Of a DNA stretch of 64,000 nt, positions 30,849 to 40,880 are shown one piece after another. Location of the stretch: the NCBI GenBank assembly GCA_017307855.1, contig JAFKGD010000001.1, positions 186,001 through 250,000 on the forward strand. The letters are read 5' to 3'. The notes below the pieces were generated by a model, which saw nothing but the letters and a program-made list of their open reading frames with translations, had not been told where the DNA came from and did no database searches. Every line of letters starts with the position of its first letter. The stretch's first letter is position 1. The DNA is from Burkholderiales bacterium (GTDB lineage Bacteria > Pseudomonadota > Gammaproteobacteria > Burkholderiales > Burkholderiaceae_C). Made by a program: the position numbers and the translations under genes.

Positions 30849-31963
30849 CCCCGGCCCGTCCCTAGCGGCCGCGGCGCCATGAATTGCGCCAGGCGCTGCA
30901 GTTCCTCGTCCAGCGCCGCGCGGAAGACGCGATCTTTGGGCGCCGAGCCCGCCGCATACCCGAATTCCGGCACGGGTTGCCCGTCGCGCATCGAGACATT
31001 GCCCCAGCCAATCACGCGGTCGCGCCAGAGCATGGGCAACGCGTAGTAGCCGAACTTCCGCTGCGACGACGGCGTGTAGGCCTCGAACTTGTACGTCCAG
31101 CCCCACAGCAATTCGAAGCGGCGCCGATCCCATACCACCGGATCGAACGGTGCCAGCAGGCACACCCGATCATCGACGGCGTGCCGCCGGGACTGAGGCC
31201 GCTCGTCCGCGGGCCAATACCAGGTGGTATCGCCGATGCGGCTGCCGGCCAAATGCTCGCGCGCCAGCCCGAAGGCGGTGCGTGTCTGGGCCGTGAGGTG
31301 CGGCGCGCCGTAGCCGAGCAGGCGCACCAGATAGGTCAGGCTGCCCGCCGGCAGCGGCGCGTACTTGCGCACGATGAGGTCGATCAGCGCTGCGGCGCGC
31401 TGCACGCCGGCGTCGGGGCCGTCGTCCACGGGCAGGTGCGAAGCCGCCTCGTAGACCCGCGTTCCGCTGTCGCGCCGCTTCACGCGCAGCAGGCCCCGGT
31501 AGTGCATGCCGTCCAGCAGATGCGTGCTGGCATTGCCCGATCCGCCCCAGTAGGTCGTCGTGCGCCCGTGCGCGAAATGTTGCTCCACCTCCCGCGGATG
31601 AACCGCTCCCCGCTCGCGCACGAAGGCCAGCACGTCGGCGGCCTTGCGCTGCGTCTGGGCATCCCAGGCCTTGGCTGCGCGGCGCGGATGCATGAGCGCC
31701 AGATGCTCGCGTGGCAGGAAGCCGTAGTTCACCAGGCAGTCTTCGTCGATCTGCAGCCGCTCGTAGCGGCGTTCGAGATCGCCGGCACGGTAATCGCTGA
31801 CGCGGTGGCGCAAGGTGAGGTCTTGCGCGCGCGCCGGGGCGCGGATCGGGTCGGCCTGTACGAAGCCCAGCCGGCGGATCGCGGCCGGCAGCGTCGTCGG
31901 CTTGAACAGCGTGCGCGCCACCGCGTGGCGGCGCAGGTCGTCGAGGGTCGGCGCGATGCCCAT
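30845..31963 (-). CDS. AlkZ/YcaQ-like crosslink-repair glycosylase
   Basis: A 372-residue protein of the winged-helix HTH_42 family (PF06224), which includes E. coli YcaQ and Streptomyces AlkZ, DNA glycosylases that unhook interstrand crosslinks. The N-terminal FVQADPIRAPARAQDL and the central TYWGGSGNASTHLLDGMHYRGLL and DRRRFELLWGWTYKFEAYTP segments match the family. The catalytic QxQ-type motif cannot be placed with certainty by eye. ATG 31963 gives the family N-terminus. It lies 16 bases after rng on the same strand but on the far side, so it may be co-transcribed with rng. Confidence 0.82.
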   Translation of the reverse strand: MGIAPTLDDLRRHAVARTLFKPTTLPAAIRRLGFVQADPIRAPARAQDLTLRHRVSDYRAGDLERRYERLQIDEDCLVNYGFLPREHLALMHPRRAAKAWDAQTQRKAADVLAFVRERGAVHPREVEQHFAHGRTTTYWGGSGNASTHLLDGMHYRGLLRVKRRDSGTRVYEAASHLPVDDGPDAGVQRAAALIDLIVRKYAPLPAGSLTYLVRLLGYGAPHLTAQTRTAFGLAREHLAGSRIGDTTWYWPADERPQSRRHAVDDRVCLLAPFDPVVWDRRRFELLWGWTYKFEAYTPSSQRKFGYYALPMLWRDRVIGWGNVSMRDGQPVPEFGYAAGSAPKDRVFRAALDEELQRLAQFMAPRPLGTGRG

Positions 31964-31979
31964 GGGCCGCCTCAGCGCA

Positions 31980-33437
31980 TCACAGCAGCACGATGTCGTA
32001 CTGCGCCTGTCCCATCGCGGCCTCGGCCTGCAGCGAGATCGGCTTGCCGATGAAATCCGACAGTCCGGCAAGATGCTGGCTTTCCTCGTCGAGGAACAGC
32101 TCCACAACGCGCGGCGAGGCGACGATGCGGAACTCGCGCGGGTTGAACTGCCGCGCCTCGCGCAGGATCTCGCGCAGGATGTCGTAGGCCGCCGTGCGTG
32201 CCGTCTTCACGATGCCCTGCCCCTGGCAGGCCGGACAGGCCTCGCACAGCATGTGGGCCAGCGACTCGCGCGTGCGCTTGCGGGTCATCTCGACCAGGCC
32301 GAGCTGGGAGAAGCCGCCAGTCATGGTCTTCACGCGATCGCGCGCGAGCTGCTTGCGGAACTCGGCCAGCACGGCGTCGCGATGGTCCTCGCGCACCATG
32401 TCGATGAAGTCGGCAATGATGATGCCGCCCAGGTTGCGCAGGCGCAGCTGGCGCGCGATGGCCTGCGCGGCCTCGAGGTTGGTCTTGAAGATCGTGTCGT
32501 CGAAGTTGCGTGCGCCCACGAATCCACCGGTGTTGACGTCGATGGTGGTCAGCGCCTCGGTCTGGTCGACGATCAGGTAGCCGCCCGACTTGAGATCGAC
32601 CCGCCGGCCCAGGGCGCGTGCGATCTCTTCGTCCACCGAGAACAGGTCGAAGATCGGGCGCTCGCCCTTGTAGAGCTGCAGCTTGGCCGCACCCTTGGGC
32701 ATGAACTCGCGGCCGAAGGCCATCAGCAGTTCGAACTGTTCACGCGAATCGATGCGCACCGTCTGCGTCTCGTCGCCCGTCAGGTCGCGCAGCACGCGCT
32801 GCAGCAGGTTGAGGTCCTGGTGGAGGATCGACGTGGGCGGCAGGCGCGTGGCGGCCTCGCGGATGCGCGCCCAGGTCTTGCGCAGGTAGGCGATGTCCTC
32901 GGCCAGTTCGGCATCGCTCGAATCCTCGCCATTCGTGCGCAGGATGAAGCCGCCGCCCTGCGGGCCGGCGAGTTGTGTGAGGCGCGCGCGCAACGCGTCG
33001 CGCTGGTCGGCCGGTATCTTCTGCGACACGCCGATATGCTCGTCCTGCGGAAGGAACACCAGCAGGCGCCCGGCGATGCTGATCTGGCTCGACAGCCGCG
33101 CGCCCTTGGTGCCGATGGGCTCCTTGATGACCTGCACCATCAGGGCCTGACCCTCGAACACCTGTTTCTCGATCGGCACCTGCGGCTGGCCGCCGACATG
33201 CGGCCCGTGGCTGGTATGCAGGTCGGCCACGTGCAGGAAGGCCGCGCGTTCCAGGCCGATGTCGATGAAGGCCGACTGCATGCCGGGCAGCACGCGCGTC
33301 ACCTTGCCGAGGTACACGTTGCCCACCAGACCGCGCTCGAGCGCGCGCTCCACATGCAGCTCCTGCACCGCGCCGTTCTCCACCACGGCCACGCGGGTTT
33401 CCTGCGGCGACCAGTTGACGAGGATGTCCTGCTGCAT
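31980..33437 (-). CDS. rng: Ribonuclease G
   Basis: A 485-residue endoribonuclease of the RNase E/G family that matures the 5' end of 16S rRNA and takes part in mRNA decay. An S1 domain (about residues 38-125) is interrupted as usual; the DNase I-like catalytic core carries DVNTGGFVGA and IIIADFIDM acidic residues for magnesium; the zinc-link CEACPACQG lies near residue 407. It ends soon after the core, without the RNase E scaffold, and E. coli RNase G has 489 residues. ATG 33437 gives MQQDILVNWSPQETRVA, the normal start. Confidence 0.97.
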   Translation of the reverse strand: MQQDILVNWSPQETRVAVVENGAVQELHVERALERGLVGNVYLGKVTRVLPGMQSAFIDIGLERAAFLHVADLHTSHGPHVGGQPQVPIEKQVFEGQALMVQVIKEPIGTKGARLSSQISIAGRLLVFLPQDEHIGVSQKIPADQRDALRARLTQLAGPQGGGFILRTNGEDSSDAELAEDIAYLRKTWARIREAATRLPPTSILHQDLNLLQRVLRDLTGDETQTVRIDSREQFELLMAFGREFMPKGAAKLQLYKGERPIFDLFSVDEEIARALGRRVDLKSGGYLIVDQTEALTTIDVNTGGFVGARNFDDTIFKTNLEAAQAIARQLRLRNLGGIIIADFIDMVREDHRDAVLAEFRKQLARDRVKTMTGGFSQLGLVEMTRKRTRESLAHMLCEACPACQGQGIVKTARTAAYDILREILREARQFNPREFRIVASPRVVELFLDEESQHLAGLSDFIGKPISLQAEAAMGQAQYDIVLL

Positions 33438-33543
33438 GTTGTTGTTCGTGTGGTGATGAGGCTGCAGCGATGATGCCAGAGTCGGGTGTGCGCAACCGCA
33501 TGCGGACCGCTAGACTCGGACATCCCAATCGCCGCAGCGCAAC

Positions 33544-34713
33544 ATGATCACTCCCGAGCTCGAACGCAAGATCTTTCTCACGCTGCTGCTGCTGGTCAGC
33601 ATCGCCTTCGTCGCCATCCTCGTGCCGTTCTATGGGGCAGTCTTCTGGGGGATGATCCTCGCGCTGCTGTTCACGCCACTGCACCGCCGGCTGCTGCCGC
33701 GCCTGGGCGGACGTGCCAACCTGTCGGCGCTGGCCACGCTGGGCGTGATCCTGGTGATCGTGATCATCCCGGTGGCCGTGATCGCCGCTTCGCTGGTGCG
33801 CGAGGCCAGCAGCATCTATCAGCGCGTGGGCTCCGGACAGCTCGACTTCGGACAGTATTTCCAGCAGATCATGGGACTGCTGCCCCAATGGGCCGTGTCG
33901 CTGCTGGACCGTTTCGGCCTGGGCAACTTCGCCGCCGTGCAGCAGCAACTCTCCGGCGCGGCAACGCGCGGCAGCCAGTTCATCGCAACGCAGGCGCTCA
34001 ACATCGGCCAGAACACGTTCGAGTTCGTCATCGGCTTCGGCGTGATGCTGTACCTGCTGTTCTTCCTGCTGCGCGATGGCCGCGAACTGTCGGCCCGCAT
34101 CCTGAAGGCCATACCGCTCAACCCCCTGCACAAGCAGAAGCTGATGGGCAAGTTCACCACGGTGATCCGCGCCACGGTGAAAGGCAACATCGTCGTCGCC
34201 GTCACGCAGGGGGCGCTGGGCGGCATCATCTTCTGGATCCTGGGCGTGCAGGGCGTGGTGCTGTGGTCGGTCATCATGGCCTTCCTGTCGCTGTTGCCGG
34301 CCGTGGGCGCCGGCCTGATCTGGGGTCCGGTGGCGCTGTACTTCCTGGCCACCGGCAAGCTGGTGCAGGGCACGGTACTCATCGCCTACGGCATCCTCGT
34401 CATCGGTCTGGTGGACAACGTGCTGCGCCCCATCCTCGTGGGCAAGGACACCAAGATGCCCGACTACGTGGTGCTGATCTCGACGCTGGGCGGGATGGCG
34501 CTGTTCGGCATCAACGGCTTCGTGATCGGGCCGGTGATCGCAGCGATGTTCATGGCCGCGTGGGACCTGTGCATGTCGGGGGACGTGGACGTCGGGGACG
34601 CGCCGATCGACACAAGCACGGACGCCGCAGCCACGCCGGTGGTGGCTGTCGCCGCCCCGGCCACCGTGACGGTGGAGACCGCTCCCGGCCCGTCGCCCGC
34701 GCCCCCGGCCTGA
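33544..34713 (+). CDS. AI-2E family transporter (PerM-like)
   Basis: A 389-residue polytopic inner-membrane protein with about seven or eight hydrophobic helices and the family signature near residues 225-310 (IIFWILGVQGVVLWSVIMA, LLPAVGAGLIWGPVAL, then GxxVxxxDNVLRPxLVGK). Members export autoinducer-2, sodium or unknown solutes; the substrate here is unknown. The C-terminus (about 350-389) is Ala/Val/Pro/Thr-rich and likely disordered. It is inserted between rng and the Maf gene on the opposite strand. Confidence 0.85.
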   Translation: MITPELERKIFLTLLLLVSIAFVAILVPFYGAVFWGMILALLFTPLHRRLLPRLGGRANLSALATLGVILVIVIIPVAVIAASLVREASSIYQRVGSGQLDFGQYFQQIMGLLPQWAVSLLDRFGLGNFAAVQQQLSGAATRGSQFIATQALNIGQNTFEFVIGFGVMLYLLFFLLRDGRELSARILKAIPLNPLHKQKLMGKFTTVIRATVKGNIVVAVTQGALGGIIFWILGVQGVVLWSVIMAFLSLLPAVGAGLIWGPVALYFLATGKLVQGTVLIAYGILVIGLVDNVLRPILVGKDTKMPDYVVLISTLGGMALFGINGFVIGPVIAAMFMAAWDLCMSGDVDVGDAPIDTSTDAAATPVVAVAAPATVTVETAPGPSPAPPA

Positions 34714-34735
34714 TCCGCTGCCCGCAGTCGCGCGG

Positions 34736-35338
34736 TCAGAACTTCACGCGCGCCGCACGCAGCAGCGCCGCCGTTTCGGCAACGGGGAGGCCCATGATCC
34801 CGCTGAAACTGCCCGCGATGTGCTCGATGTACTCGGCTGCCCTGCCCTGCACTGCATAGGCTCCGGCTTTGCCCATCGGCTCGCCGGTGGCGACGTAGGC
34901 GCGGATGCGCGATGCGGACAGGCTCGCGAAGCGCACGCGCGACGCCGACAGCGCCTCGGTGCGACTGCGCGCCGTGCCCAGCGCCACCGCCGTCAGCACG
35001 CGATGCGTGGTGCCCGACAGCTCGCCCAGCATGCGGATTGCATCGCGCGCATCGGCAGGCTTGCCATAAATGCGCCCGCCCAGTGCCACCGTGGTGTCAG
35101 AGCACAGTACCGGCGCGGCAGGCAGGCCGCGCCGCCTCAGTCGTGCGAGCGCGGCGTCGAGCTTGAGACCAGTGACACGGCGCACGTAGGCCGTCGGCGC
35201 TTCGCCGGGCAACGGCTCCTCCAGCGCCTCGGCGTCTTCATGCGCGTCGGGTAGCAGCAATTGGTGGCGCACGCCGAGCTGGTCCAGCAACTGGCGCCGG
35301 CGCGGGCTTTGCGAGGCAAGGTAGATGAAGTCGCTCAT
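34736..35338 (-). CDS. maf: Maf-family nucleotide pyrophosphatase
   Basis: A 200-residue house-cleaning hydrolase. The [10 protein letters not shown] substrate loop is at about residues 7-16 and the catalytic [18 protein letters not shown] segment near 80. Members of this group hydrolyse dTTP/UTP or modified m7GTP; the residue pattern does not decide it by eye. ATG 35338 ([12 protein letters not shown]) is preferred to a longer frame beginning eight codons upstream. In related species it follows rlmH directly, but here an acetyltransferase gene intervenes. Confidence 0.9.
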   Translation of the reverse strand: MSDFIYLASQSPRRRQLLDQLGVRHQLLLPDAHEDAEALEEPLPGEAPTAYVRRVTGLKLDAALARLRRRGLPAAPVLCSDTTVALGGRIYGKPADARDAIRMLGELSGTTHRVLTAVALGTARSRTEALSASRVRFASLSASRIRAYVATGEPMGKAGAYAVQGRAAEYIEHIAGSFSGIMGLPVAETAALLRAARVKF

Positions 35339-35460
35339 GATGGGCGGCGAGCATAGCCGCACTCGATGCTGCCGGGCCGTCCGCCGCCACTTCGCATTCC
35401 GTGGTCAGTATTCGGTACGGCGGCCCAATCGCAGTTGTCCGAATCCGAAGATTCCCCGGC

Positions 35461-36093
35461 ATGGCACAGCTTTTTCCCATCATCGATACGCCGCGGCTAC
35501 GGCTGCGAGAGATCACGGAAACCGACATTCCCGCGCTGCTCGCCATGTACGACCTTCCCGAAACCATGCAATGGCTGGGCGCTGACCCGCTGGTGACGGC
35601 CGATCATGCCGCAGCACTGGTTGCCTTCATCCGCCAGGGCTGGAGCCTGCCGGTCCCCGAACCGCGCTGGGGGATCGAGCGACGCGATCACCCCGGCTTG
35701 CTCATCGGCACAGTGGGCCTGCGGCTGTGGGACACCGGAGCGCGCCACTGTCAGCTCGGCTACCAGCTGGACTGGCGCCACCGCAGTCGCGGTTATGCGC
35801 ACGAAGCCCTGTCCACGCTACTGGCCTGGTGCTTCGACCGCATGGAGCTGCACCGGGTGAACGCGCTGGTCCATCCCGACAACGCGCCATCCCTGCGCGT
35901 GCTGCAGAAGCTGGGCTTCGAAGTGGAAGGGCTGATGCGCGACGGCGGCTTCTGGGCGGGCCGGCATCACGACCTGCTGAGCCACGGACTCCTTCGGAGA
36001 GCTTTCGCAGGCGCGCGATTCCGGGCAGCCGCTGCCTCGCCCGCGGTTCAGCCCGTCCGGACGGCATGCTGCGCCATCATCGAGGCCGCCTGA
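35461..36093 (+). CDS. GNAT N-acetyltransferase (RimJ/RimL type)
   Basis: A 210-residue acetyltransferase. The family order is clear: N-terminal TPRLRLREITETDI, the central QLGYQLDWRHRSRGYAHEA acetyl-CoA loop (about 113-130), and VNALVHPDNAPSLRVLQKLGFEVEGLMRD. It resembles RimJ/RimL enzymes that acetylate N-terminal amines of ribosomal proteins, but many members act on other amines. The C-terminus (about 175-210) is Ala-rich and unlike the family. It points opposite to rlmH and maf and interrupts their block. Confidence 0.88.
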   Translation: MAQLFPIIDTPRLRLREITETDIPALLAMYDLPETMQWLGADPLVTADHAAALVAFIRQGWSLPVPEPRWGIERRDHPGLLIGTVGLRLWDTGARHCQLGYQLDWRHRSRGYAHEALSTLLAWCFDRMELHRVNALVHPDNAPSLRVLQKLGFEVEGLMRDGGFWAGRHHDLLSHGLLRRAFAGARFRAAAASPAVQPVRTACCAIIEAA

Positions 36094-36114
36094 GCCTCGC
36101 CACGACGAAGCGCG

Positions 36115-36582
36115 CTACTCCCTATGATAGGGATGGTTGGCGTTGATCGACCATGCCCGGTAGAGCTGCTCGATCAGCAGCACGCGCACCATGGCGTGCG
36201 GCAGTGTCAGGTCGGACAGGCGGATCCGCTCGTGAGCGGCCTGCCGGAACGCCGGATCCAGCCCGTCGGGGCCGCCGATCACCAGTGCCACCCCATCACC
36301 TTCGAGTTGCCAGCTCTTGAGCTTGGAAGCCAGCGCCACCGTGGTCAGCGACGTGCCGCGCTCGTCGAGCGCAACGATGCGGAAACCGCGAGGGATGGCG
36401 GCCTCGATGCGTTCGCGCTCGGCGGCATAGAGGGTCTCGAGCGTCTTGGAGCCGCGAGGCTCGGTCTTGACGGCGCGCAGCTCGACTTTGAGCTCCGACG
36501 GGAAGCGCTTGGCGTAGTCGTCGTAGGCCACCTGCGCCCAGTCGGGCACGCGCTGGCCCACGGCCACCAGCAGCAGCTTCAT
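36115..36582 (-). CDS. rlmH: 23S rRNA pseudouridine-1915 methyltransferase RlmH
   Basis: A 155-residue SPOUT methyltransferase that methylates pseudouridine 1915 in helix 69 of 23S rRNA. The start [15 protein letters not shown], the SAM-binding [10 protein letters not shown] knot loop (about 103-112) and the C-terminal [20 protein letters not shown] segment are diagnostic. The length equals the E. coli enzyme. Its start overlaps the rsfS stop (ATGA). Confidence 0.97.
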   Translation of the reverse strand: MKLLLVAVGQRVPDWAQVAYDDYAKRFPSELKVELRAVKTEPRGSKTLETLYAAERERIEAAIPRGFRIVALDERGTSLTTVALASKLKSWQLEGDGVALVIGGPDGLDPAFRQAAHERIRLSDLTLPHAMVRVLLIEQLYRAWSINANHPYHRE

Positions 36583-37271
36583 GCGGCCGGCTTGGAAACC
36601 TTCTTGGACGGGGCCTTCTTCGCCGCGGTTTTGGTGGCGGGCTTGGCGACAGCCGGCTTCGTCCCCCCGCTCCTGGCGGTCTTGGCCGGAGCACCGATCA
36701 CCACCTTGGCGATTGTGCGCGGCGCAGCCTTGCGTGCCGGCCTCTTGGGCGCTGCAGCTTCCTTCTCTGCCTTGGCCGCGCGTTCGGCCGTGCGGATGGC
36801 GCTCTTGGCGGCGCTGCTGCGGCGCAACGATGGCGTGTCGGCCGCCGCAGCCTTCTTCTTTGCGGCCGGCTTCTTCTCCGCCACGGGAGCCGCAGGCTTG
36901 GGCGCGCCCAGCTTCAGGCGCACCGGCTTCTCACCCCAGATCTCTTCCAGGTGGTAGTACTGACGAATGGCCGGCTGCATGATGTGCGCCACGGCCGCGC
37001 CGCAGTCCACGATGATCCATTCGCCGTTGTCCTCGCCCTCGATTCGGGGTTTGGGGAAGCCGGCCTCGCGAACGGCGTCGCGCACGCTGGCCGCCAGCGC
37101 CTTGGTCTGCCGGTTGGACGTGCCCGACGCGACGATCACGCGCTCGAACAGCGGCGAGAGGTGTTCGGTGTTGAAGACCTGGATGTCCTGTGCCTTGACG
37201 TCTTCCAGCCCCTCGACGATGGCTCGCTGGAGTTTCTGGGTGTCCTTCTTGGCTGCGGTTTCAGAGGTCAT
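36579..37271 (-). CDS. rsfS: Ribosome silencing factor RsfS with basic tail
   Basis: A 230-residue protein. The first ~120 residues are the RsfS/Iojap domain ([41 protein letters not shown]), which binds uL14 and stops subunit joining in slow growth. The remaining ~100 residues form a Lys/Ala/Pro-rich, histone-like tail absent from the 105-residue E. coli protein. Its ATG shares one base with the nadD stop and its stop overlaps the rlmH start, so nadD-rsfS-rlmH is a tightly coupled unit. Confidence 0.95.
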   Translation of the reverse strand: MTSETAAKKDTQKLQRAIVEGLEDVKAQDIQVFNTEHLSPLFERVIVASGTSNRQTKALAASVRDAVREAGFPKPRIEGEDNGEWIIVDCGAAVAHIMQPAIRQYYHLEEIWGEKPVRLKLGAPKPAAPVAEKKPAAKKKAAAADTPSLRRSSAAKSAIRTAERAAKAEKEAAAPKRPARKAAPRTIAKVVIGAPAKTARSGGTKPAVAKPATKTAAKKAPSKKVSKPAA

Positions 37272-37879
37272 CAGGTCGGCTGGTAGAGGTGGTGGCGTTC
37301 AATATAGCGCGCAACCGCGGCAGGAACCATCCCGGAGATGTCCCTGCCACTGGCGATCATTTCGCGGATGCGGGTGGCGCTGGCGTCGGTGGGCGGCAGT
37401 TGCAGCCTCACCATGCGGGTGCCTGCGGGCAAGGCAGGCGGTGGGGCCGGCGGCTCGCCCGCTTCGGGCGCGCGCTCGGCAAGCGAGATTGTAGCCAGTC
37501 GCAACACCTCGTCCCAGGCGTGCCAGGTCTGGAGCGCCCCGGCCTGGTCGGCGCCCATCACCAGGAACAGCTGCGCGCCGGGCGCCTCCGTGGCCAGCTC
37601 GCGCAGCGTATCGACGGTGTACGTAGGGCCCGCGCGCAGCGTTTCGCGCACGTCGATCACGGTGCGCGGCAGCCCGTCGAAGGCGGCCTCGGCCATGGCG
37701 ATACGGTGTTCGGCCTGCGAGAGCGTGCGCGCCTTGTGCCAGGCGTGGCCCGTGGGGAACACGCGCAGTTCGTCCAGGCCCAACTGCTCCAGCGCGGCGC
37801 GCGCCAGTTCCACATGGGTGAGGTGCGGCGGATCGAATGCGCCGCCGTAGACGCCGATGCGGCGGGCGCCGCGCAGCAC
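37271..37879 (-). CDS. nadD: Nicotinate-nucleotide adenylyltransferase NadD
   Basis: A 202-residue enzyme that adenylylates nicotinate mononucleotide in NAD synthesis. The nucleotidyltransferase motif GVYGGAFDPPHLTH is at residues ~9-22, and the C-terminal ATRIREMIASGRDISGMVP is the family ISSTxIR region, though with SATRIR. No ATG gives a sensible start; GTG 37879 or a TTG at 37885 that overlaps the hemF stop (TTGA) are the candidates. I chose GTG, which places the motif at the usual distance; the GGGAG upstream fits TTG spacing as well. It lies immediately after hemF. Confidence 0.9.
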   Translation of the reverse strand: MLRGARRIGVYGGAFDPPHLTHVELARAALEQLGLDELRVFPTGHAWHKARTLSQAEHRIAMAEAAFDGLPRTVIDVRETLRAGPTYTVDTLRELATEAPGAQLFLVMGADQAGALQTWHAWDEVLRLATISLAERAPEAGEPPAPPPALPAGTRMVRLQLPPTDASATRIREMIASGRDISGMVPAAVARYIERHHLYQPT

Positions 37880-37881
37880 GC

Positions 37882-38796
37882 TCAAAGCCACTCCCGGCGC
37901 ACGATGAAGTCGGAATAGAGGCGCGCCTCGGGCGTGCCCGGCTCGGGCACCTGCTGGTAGGCCCAGCTGGCCAGCGGCGGCATCGACAGCAGGATGGATT
38001 CGGTGCGGCCGCCCGACTGCAGGCCGAAGTGCGTGCCGCGGTCCCACACCAGGTTGAATTCGACGTAGCGGCCTCGCCGGTAGAGCTGGAAGGCGCGCTC
38101 GCGTTCGCCATAGGGCATGTCGCGGCGCCGTTGCGCGATCGGCAGATAGGCTCCCAGAAAGGCATCGCCCACCGACTGCGTGAGGGCCAGGGCCGGGTCG
38201 AAACCGCCTTCGGAGAAGTCGTCGAAGAACACGCCGCCCACGCCGCGCTGCTCGTTGCGGTGCTTCAGGAAGAAGTACTCGTCGCACCAGATCTTGAAGC
38301 GCGGGTACTTGTCGTCGCCGAAAGGTGCCAGCGCGTCGCGGCAGGCGCGGTGGAAATGCACCGCATCTTCCTCGAAGCCATAGCAGGGCGTGAGGTCCAT
38401 GCCGCCGCCGAACCAGCCCACGGGCTCGCCGCCTTCGGGCAGCGCCAGCAGCATGCGAACGTTCATGTGCACGATGGGCACGTACGGGTTGCGCGGATGG
38501 AACACCAGCGACACGCCCATGGCCTCGAACGGCGCCCCCGCCAATTGCGGCCGGCTGGCCGTGGCCGAGGGGGGCAGCCTGGGCCCGCGCACGTGCGAGA
38601 ACCCCACGCCCGCGCGCTCGAACACCGCACCGCCCTCGAGGATGCGCGTGACGCCCTCCCCCTGCAGCGGCTCGTGCGGCTCCTTGCGCCAGACATCGGA
38701 CAGGAACTTCGCCTGGCCGTCTTCCGCCTCGATGGCGGCGGTGATGCGGTCCTGCAGGCCGGTGAACCAGCCGCGCACGGCCCCGAAATCGCGCAT
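37882..38796 (-). CDS. hemF: Aerobic coproporphyrinogen III oxidase
   Basis: A 304-residue oxygen-dependent enzyme that decarboxylates two propionates of coproporphyrinogen III in heme synthesis. Diagnostic blocks are [15 protein letters not shown], [35 protein letters not shown] and [10 protein letters not shown]. The length is close to E. coli HemF (299). It lies nine bases after purD on the same strand. Confidence 0.97.
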   Translation of the reverse strand: MRDFGAVRGWFTGLQDRITAAIEAEDGQAKFLSDVWRKEPHEPLQGEGVTRILEGGAVFERAGVGFSHVRGPRLPPSATASRPQLAGAPFEAMGVSLVFHPRNPYVPIVHMNVRMLLALPEGGEPVGWFGGGMDLTPCYGFEEDAVHFHRACRDALAPFGDDKYPRFKIWCDEYFFLKHRNEQRGVGGVFFDDFSEGGFDPALALTQSVGDAFLGAYLPIAQRRRDMPYGERERAFQLYRRGRYVEFNLVWDRGTHFGLQSGGRTESILLSMPPLASWAYQQVPEPGTPEARLYSDFIVRREWL

Positions 38797-38805
38797 GCCG
38801 TGCGC

Positions 38806-40083
38806 TCAGCCGATGGCCCGGAAGCCGATGTCGCGGCGCATCTGCTGGCCGTCGAAGCCGATGCGGTCGGCCACCTCGTAGGCGCGCTGCTGCGCCTGGC
38901 GCACGTTGTCGCCCAGGGCTGTCACGCAGAGCACGCGGCCGCCCGAGACGCGCAGCGTCTCGCCATCCAGCGTGGTGCCCGCATGGAACACCACGGCGTC
39001 GTCGGCCTCGGCCGGAATGCCGTGGATCGCGTCGCCCTTGCGCGGCGACAGCGGATAGCCGTGCGCGGCCATCACCACGCCCAGCGCCACGCGGCGGTCC
39101 CAGTCGAGCTCGACCTGATCGAGCCGGCCGTCGGTGGCGGCCCACAGCACGTCGAACAGGTCGGACTTCAGCCGCATCATGATCGGCTGCGTTTCGGGGT
39201 CACCCATGCGGCAGTTGAATTCGAGCGTCTTGACCTGGCCCTGGGGCGAGATCATCAGGCCCGCGTACAGGAAGCCGGTGTAGCGGATGCCGTCCTTTTC
39301 CATGCCGCGGATGGTGGGCAGGATGACCTCGCGCATGGCGCGCGCATGCACGTCGGCCGTGACCACGGGCGCGGGCGAATACGCGCCCATGCCGCCCGTG
39401 TTGGGGCCGCTGTCGCCGTCGCCCAGGCGCTTGTGGTCCTGGCTGGTGGCCAGGGCCGCCACGTTCTTGCCATCGCACAGCACGATGAAGCTGGCTTCCT
39501 CGCCCGAGAGGAATTCCTCGATCACGACACGCGCGCCACCGTCGTTGTGGGACACGCCGAACTTGTTGTCCAGCAGCATGAAGTCGACCGCCTCGTGCGC
39601 CTCGGCCAGCGTCATCGCGACGACCACGCCCTTGCCCGCCGCCAGGCCGTCGGCCTTGACGACGATGGGCGCGCCCTTCGCGTCGATGTAGGCATGGGCC
39701 AGGGCGGCGTCGGTGAAGGCCTCGTACTCGGCCGTGGGGATGCCGTGGCGCTTCATGAACGCCTTGGAGAAAGCCTTGCTGCTCTCCAGTTGCGCAGCCG
39801 CCTTCGTGGGGCCGAAGATACGCAGGCCGTGCGCGCGGAACTCGTCCACCACACCTGCGGCGAGCGGCGCCTCGGGGCCCACCACCGTCAATGCGATCTT
39901 TTCGGCCTGCGCCCACTCGCGCAGCGCCCGGGGCTCGGACAGGGCCAGGTTGTCGAAGCGGTTGTCCAGTGCCGTGCCGCCGTTACCGGGCGCCACGAAG
40001 ATCTTCGAGACCTTGGCCGATTTCGACAGCCTCCACGCCAGCGCGTGCTCGCGGCCACCGCCGCCAATCACCAGTAATTTCAT
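38806..40083 (-). CDS. purD: Phosphoribosylamine-glycine ligase PurD
   Basis: A 425-residue ATP-grasp enzyme forming glycinamide ribonucleotide, the second step of purine synthesis. The N-terminal [19 protein letters not shown], the ATP-grasp loop [17 protein letters not shown] and the metal-site segment [15 protein letters not shown] are all present. Its start overlaps the stop of the YebC gene by four bases, so the operon reads yebC-purD-hemF-nadD-rsfS-rlmH. Confidence 0.97.
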   Translation of the reverse strand: MKLLVIGGGGREHALAWRLSKSAKVSKIFVAPGNGGTALDNRFDNLALSEPRALREWAQAEKIALTVVGPEAPLAAGVVDEFRAHGLRIFGPTKAAAQLESSKAFSKAFMKRHGIPTAEYEAFTDAALAHAYIDAKGAPIVVKADGLAAGKGVVVAMTLAEAHEAVDFMLLDNKFGVSHNDGGARVVIEEFLSGEEASFIVLCDGKNVAALATSQDHKRLGDGDSGPNTGGMGAYSPAPVVTADVHARAMREVILPTIRGMEKDGIRYTGFLYAGLMISPQGQVKTLEFNCRMGDPETQPIMMRLKSDLFDVLWAATDGRLDQVELDWDRRVALGVVMAAHGYPLSPRKGDAIHGIPAEADDAVVFHAGTTLDGETLRVSGGRVLCVTALGDNVRQAQQRAYEVADRIGFDGQQMRRDIGFRAIG

Positions 40084-40799
40084 AGGGCTGCGTTGTGATA
40101 GACGTCCTGGACGTCGTCAAGATCCTCGAGCACGTCGAGGATCTTCTGCATCTTCGCGGCGTCGTCGCCACTCAGCTCGATCATGTTCTCGGGGCGCATC
40201 GTCACCTCGGCAAGCTCCGCCACCAGGCCTGCGGCCTCCAGCGCGTTCTTCACCGCCTCGAACTCCGACGGTGCCGTGAGCACCTCGATGGCGCCGTCGT
40301 CATGGGTGACGACGTCCTCGGCGCCGGCTTCCAGGGCCACTTCCATCACCTTGTCCTCGCTGGTGCCGGGTGCAAACAGCAACTGGCCGCAGTGCTTGAA
40401 CTGGAACGCCACCGACCCGGCCGTGCCCATGCTCCCGCCGTACTTGCTGAACGCATGGCGCACTTCGGCCACGGTGCGCACCTTGTTGTCGGTCATGGTG
40501 TCGATCACGATGGCCGCGCCGTTGACGCCGTAGCCTTCATAGCGGATCTCTTCGTAGCTCACGCCCTCGAGGTTGCCGGTGGCCTTGTCGATGTTGCGCT
40601 TGATAGTGTCGGCCGGCATGTTGGCCGCCTTGGCCTTGTCCACCGCCAGCCGCAGGCGCGGGTTGGCCGAAAGATCGCCGCCGCCCTGGCGGGCCGCCAC
40701 CATGATTTCACGGATGACGCGCGTCCACACCTTGCCGCGCTTTTCGTCCTGCCGGCCCTTGCGGTGTTGGATGTTGGCCCATTTACTGTGTCCAGCCAC
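40080..40799 (-). CDS. YebC/PmpR-family protein
   Basis: A 239-residue three-domain protein starting [21 protein letters not shown], the universal family N-terminus. YebC proteins were named as DNA-binding regulators; recent work links YebC-type proteins to translation of proline-rich stretches on the ribosome. Which role applies here cannot be told. It heads the yebC-purD-hemF-nadD-rsfS-rlmH operon and is divergent from the HerA-like ATPase gene by 81 bases. Confidence 0.95.
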   Translation of the reverse strand: MAGHSKWANIQHRKGRQDEKRGKVWTRVIREIMVAARQGGGDLSANPRLRLAVDKAKAANMPADTIKRNIDKATGNLEGVSYEEIRYEGYGVNGAAIVIDTMTDNKVRTVAEVRHAFSKYGGSMGTAGSVAFQFKHCGQLLFAPGTSEDKVMEVALEAGAEDVVTHDDGAIEVLTAPSEFEAVKNALEAAGLVAELAEVTMRPENMIELSGDDAAKMQKILDVLEDLDDVQDVYHNAAL

Positions 40800-40880
40800 G
40801 AGAGAAGTCCTCTGATGCGATTTAATCCGGGCTGAATTTTACGTTTTCGGCGCTCTGCGCCTTCAACCCGGACGCCTTCC

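Noticed and set aside
31964-32107. Longer start of the glycosylase gene
   Set aside because: The extension overlaps the end of rng in another frame and carries no family sequence; ATG 31963 fits.
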